This document shows, piece by piece, positions 8,924 through 11,957 of a stretch of 11,957 nucleotides of DNA (the stretch's first letter is position 1; every line of letters begins with the position of its first letter). The notes under the pieces were generated by a model. The model was not told where the DNA came from. It ran no database searches and was given only the letters and a program-made list of their open reading frames with translations. Location of the stretch: NCBI GenBank assembly GCA_949293065.1, contig CASFBV010000008.1, positions 1-11,957 of the forward strand. The letters run 5' to 3'. The position numbers and the translations under genes were made by a program. The DNA is from an uncultured Mycoplasma sp. GTDB lineage: Bacteria > Bacillota_I > Bacilli_A > Mycoplasmatales > Metamycoplasmataceae.

Positions 8924-10522
8924 TTAATTTGCATTCTTAAATATTTTATTTAAAATTATGTTTTTCTTAATTTGGTTGTAAATATTTATTTGTTTGTTTT
9001 GATTTTCATTACATTTTAAAAAACATTTATTAGTTATTTGGTTATGTTTAATAGAAATGGATAAATTATTTTTCGTTTTTAAAAATCATAGATCATTTAT
9101 AAAAAAATCTTCATGTTTATTATTTTTTTCTATGATGTCAAAATCTTTTTTATTTTTAGGATCAGAAATAAAGTAATCTAATTTTTGATTTATTTGGTTA
9201 TAGTCAAATCTAATTGATTGAATATCTTCAATATCTAATTCTCCATACATTTTTTCAATTTTTTTAATTAAAGGAACAATGGAATTATATTGATTGTTAG
9301 CAATATCAACAATATCAATAATTTTTGCGATCAAATGATAAATTGAAAATTCATCATTAATTTTTTCTCCAAAAACAAATTGATTGAATTCGTTTCAAAA
9401 CATTAATAAATATTCTGAAGAAGAAAATATATTTTTTTTATATTTTTTGAATGAAATTTTATATTTATTAACTAGTAATTGAATATTTGAATTAGGTTTA
9501 TTTGAGTTAGAAATAAAAAGATTAGTAATTTTTTTGTCATTTAAAGAAATTTCATTGCATAAATCATTTAAGCACATGAGAGCAATTAAATTAGAATTTA
9601 AATAAATTGTTTTTCTATTATTAAGTGAAAATAAAAAGACTTGTGTTCCGTCATGATTAATTATGATTAAAAAATTAGCCTTCATTCTTCTTGCAAAAAA
9701 TATCTCTTTTCAAAAATATTTTTTTATCTTGTTATCATTCACTTTTCTTTTATTGAAAATATCAATAAATTTATTTTTATAATTTTTGATAATGTAAGAA
9801 AAATCTTGCTTACCTATAATTTTCGAAATAGCCCTCCCTGTCCCTGCAGACGATGCACAAATTGCTATTTTGGTTTTTCTTTCCAATGATGTTTTTTTCA
9901 TTAATATATTTGTAATTTTTTCTGAGTGAATTTGAATTAAGGCGTCGTTATTTAGAAAATTTATTTTTGCATTTTCTATTTTTCGAACATCATTTATATT
10001 TTTTGAAATTTTATTAATTAAAGAAATTAAAATTTTACTATTAATTTTCATTCCCTCTTCACTATATAAATTTGTTTGAATTATATTTTTGTCAAAAATA
10101 GATTTGGATAAATAAATTCCACCTTTAAGTTTAATTGATTGAATGGCAGAAGATATAAATTTTTTATCAAATCCTTCAAAATTTGAAAAAGAAACAAATT
10201 TAATATTTTTATCGTTTAAATTAATAACTTCTTTGATAATTTCTACACATTCATTTGTTCCATCAGAAGCAATTAAAAAAAACCCTTCTTCGTTTTTTAA
10301 GATTTTTATAAATAAATCAATTATTTTTTTAACTGTTATAGGATTTATATTTTGATACCCTGCCTTATAATTGGAATAAATTGTGTTATCTAAAACCTTT
10401 AAACTTCCAAAAAAATCATCTTCTTTATTATGATTTTTACTTATTCTTTTTAAATCACTTTTTAAAATGGAATTATTTTTAAATAATTCATTTCATTTAT
10501 TGATTTCTTCTTGAAAATTCAT
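8924..10522 (-). CDS. Phosphomannomutase/phosphoglucomutase-like protein, catalytic motifs lost
   Basis: A 532-residue protein, near the 550-580 of full-length phosphohexomutases, which I align to that family from memory. Collinear segments: FFGSLKVLDNT...NPITVKK (residues 37-66) fits FYKDLEFGTGG...NIYTVRK; GGIYLSKS...LYSEEG (134-157) fits GGIMITASHNP...VYGEDG without gaps; CASSAGTG (222-229) fits TPLHGTG; IINHDGTQ (287-294) fits ATDPDADR; FWNEFNQF (375-382) fits GYEESYGY; KHNQITNK (492-499) fits RPSGTEPK. The phosphoserine position survives (S141) but the following HNP is IFD; two of three metal-binding Asp are Asn289 and Thr293; the sugar loop and the C-terminal phosphate loop are gone. The frame is uninterrupted apart from four TGA Trp codons. 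It follows ruvX by 21 bases, with TATAAT 6 bases before its ATG and no Shine-Dalgarno. Mutase activity is not expected; its true role is unknown. Confidence 0.82.
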
Positions 10523-10528
10523 ATGTTT

Positions 10529-10534
10529 ATTATA
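10529..10534 (-). promoter_or_regulatory. Candidate -10 box of the phosphohexomutase-like gene (TATAAT)
   Basis: A perfect TATAAT on the minus strand, 6 bases before the ATG at 10522, inside the 21-base gap after ruvX. If used, transcription would start at the ATG itself. No -35 match is visible in the end of ruvX, so read-through from alaS-ruvX is an equal possibility. Confidence 0.35.
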
Positions 10535-10543
10535 TCTTTTTAT

Positions 10544-10957
10544 TTAGTTTGTTTTATCCATAAAATCTTCTAAAATTTTTTGTGCTGCAATAGAATCTTT
10601 AATTTCTTTCTTTTTAGTATTTGAAATATCCATCTCAGCCATAATTTTTAATGAAGATTTTGTTGTATATTTTTCATCTCACAAAATTATTTCAATATCT
10701 AAATTAAGTTCTAATTGTTTTTTAAATAATAATATTTTTTTCCCAGTAGGAGTAATTGAACCGTCAACATTCTTTGGAAATCCTAAAATAATTTTTTCAA
10801 TTGGCTTATACTCATTAACAATAATATTAATTTCTGTAATTAAGTTTTTTAGATCAGAATAAAAAATAGTTTTAAGAGGTTGAGAAATTATTTTAAGTGG
10901 GTCACTTATGGCTATTCCACACTTTTTTGTTCCAAAATCTATTGCTAACAGTCTCAT
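10544..10957 (-). CDS. ruvX: RuvX/YqgF-family RNase H-like nuclease
   Basis: A 137-residue protein of the YqgF family (RNase H fold), called a putative pre-16S rRNA nuclease or Holliday-junction resolvase. Motifs: AIDFGTKKCGIAISDP (residues 5-20, catalytic Asp7), LGFPKNVDGS (about 58-67, holding the Gly-Pro-Asn segment), WDEKYTT (93-99, second acidic residue) and KDSIAAQKIL (about 120-129, third acidic residue). All three acidic positions of the RNase H fold appear kept and the length is normal. The frame uses TGA for the Trp of WDE. The ATG overlaps the alaS stop codon by one base (TAATG), so translation is probably coupled; no Shine-Dalgarno is seen. The alaS-ruvX neighbourhood is common in Firmicutes and mollicutes. 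Confidence 0.94.
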
Positions 10958-11957
10958 TATTTTTTAATTAAATCTAATGTTATTTCTTCTGGCGAAACTC
11001 CCTGTCACATTAGATTATTTCCTCCACCCTTAATTTTTAAATGAGCTAAATTTTTATTAATAAATTCAATAACATTATTATTTTTTGATGTAATAATAAT
11101 TGAAGATTTTTCATTTTCAAATATTGAAATTGCAATAATAATATTAGAAGGGTTTTTTTCTCTTTCAGCAATAGCTAAATCTTTTAAGTTTAATTTATTT
11201 ATATTATTTGCAAATAAAATGTTTTGGTTGCTAATAGTTGCTTTTAAAAATTCGATATTACCCATTATTTTATTTGGTTCTTTATTCAAAATTTTAGATT
11301 CTTCCACAATTTGTTCATTTGCATTTTTAATTTTTTCTAATTTTATATTCAAGTCATTATCATCGAAATTAAAAATTAATTTTTTTCTATTTGTATTTTT
11401 AGATTCATAAATTTCTTGATATTTTTTATATGAAGATTCATAAATTTCTTGATATTTGTCGCATTCATTTTTTAGGTATTCTTGAACAAGTTTGTTTGAT
11501 GTAATTGCCCTTAATCTATAAATACCAGTGCCCTTGGTTTCCATAGAAATAATTTTAAAATCTTCTAAATTTTTAGTTCAATCTATATGAGTACCTCCAC
11601 AAAGATCGCTTGTAATTCCTGGGAATTCAACTACTCTAATATAATTAGAATCAAAATATTCAGATTCTCCAATTGTCATTATTGCGCCCATTTTTTTAGC
11701 TTTATCAATCGTTGTTTCAATGTAGTTTCTCTTGATATTTTTTTCAATCACATTTTTAACAAAATTTTCAATTTGTTTTATTTCTTCATTTGTTGGTTTA
11801 TGATCCAAAGGAAAATCAAAAGTTAAACGGTCTTGATTATTGTCTGAACCCAATTGTTCGACTTGATTTCCATAAATATGTCTAAGAGCGGCAAAGGCAA
11901 GATGTGTAGCTGAGTGATTTCTCATTAGACATAATCTAACTTCTGGATTCACGTAAA
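10957..11957 (-). CDS. alaS: Alanyl-tRNA synthetase, C-terminal part (5' end outside window)
   Basis: The last 332 residues of the enzyme that charges tRNA-Ala; the aminoacylation domain lies beyond the window edge. Seen here is the editing domain, which clears Ser- and Gly-tRNA-Ala: RNHSATHL (first two His zinc ligands, about 11919-11896), KKMGAIM, RVVEF and LCGGTHID (third and fourth ligands, Cys and His, about 11604-11581). It is followed by GTGIYRLRAIT, a charged coiled-coil linker, and the C-Ala domain ending in KGGGNNLMWQG, the counterpart of the usual KGGGRPDMAQG. TGA codons encode Trp at 11577-11575 and in LMWQG. The linker holds an 11-residue tandem duplication (KYQEIYES twice). The stop codon overlaps the ruvX start. 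The GTG at 11952 is an internal Val codon, not a start. Confidence 0.96.
11401..11457. repeat. In-frame tandem duplication in alaS (24-base copies, 33-base period)
   Basis: The 24-base segment at 11401-11424 recurs exactly at 11434-11457. The 33-base period is 11 codons, so KYQEIYES appears twice in the linker between the editing and C-Ala domains without breaking the frame. This looks like a recent slippage or duplication event. Confidence 0.9.

Noticed and set aside
8920..8933. GCAATTTAATTTGC near-palindrome as an intrinsic terminator
   Set aside because: Only a 4-bp stem, no T-run placed to follow it, and it mostly lies inside the end of the phosphohexomutase-like gene.
10143..10355. 70-residue plus-strand frame with hydrophobic content
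   Set aside because: It is the complement of the phosphohexomutase-like gene; its hydrophobicity follows from Lys/Glu/Asn-rich codons read in reverse.

Overview
The window comes from a mollicute (wall-less Firmicute relative). It is very AT-rich, and in gene after gene the reading frame continues through TGA at positions where the protein family has tryptophan, as in genetic code 4. Arginine is almost always AGA. The lipoproteins, gene content and codon use fit the Spiroplasma/Mesoplasma/Entomoplasma group, but I cannot fix genus or species. With TGA read as Trp the window is densely coding: ten complete or near-complete genes plus a partial gene at each edge, and no gene-free stretch above about 75 bases.

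Layout. Plus strand 2-2698: the 3' part of a P-type cation ATPase, a short-type nicotinate phosphoribosyltransferase (pncB) and a small unknown gene. Plus strand 2749-5580: uvrA. Minus strand 7939-5577: ung and two tandem lipoproteins, the second translationally coupled to the first. Plus strand 8011-8913: a GT2-like glycosyltransferase, divergent from ung. Minus strand 11957-8924: the 3' part of alaS, then ruvX (1-base overlap), then a 532-residue protein that I recognise as a degenerate phosphomannomutase/phosphoglucomutase.

How the genes fit together. alaS-ruvX-phosphohexomutase-like reads as one transcription unit. UvrA (nucleotide excision repair), Ung (uracil excision) and RuvX (16S rRNA processing or Holliday-junction nuclease family) are housekeeping genes. 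PncB feeds nicotinate into NAD. The ATPase and lipoproteins belong to the cell surface.

Most interesting: the full-length phosphohexomutase-like protein can be aligned almost without gaps to the active family through all its motif regions, yet nearly every catalytic motif is replaced. Its convergent neighbour is a GT2-fold protein whose nucleotide- and metal-binding aspartates are replaced by asparagines. Two adjacent carbohydrate-enzyme folds with lost catalytic residues and intact reading frames suggest retained pseudoenzymes. The ATPase also has non-canonical residues at its M5/M6/M8 ion-binding positions and an enlarged M5-M6 loop. Several genes have a TATAAT-like hexamer only 6-9 bases before the ATG and no Shine-Dalgarno sequence, suggesting leaderless mRNAs.
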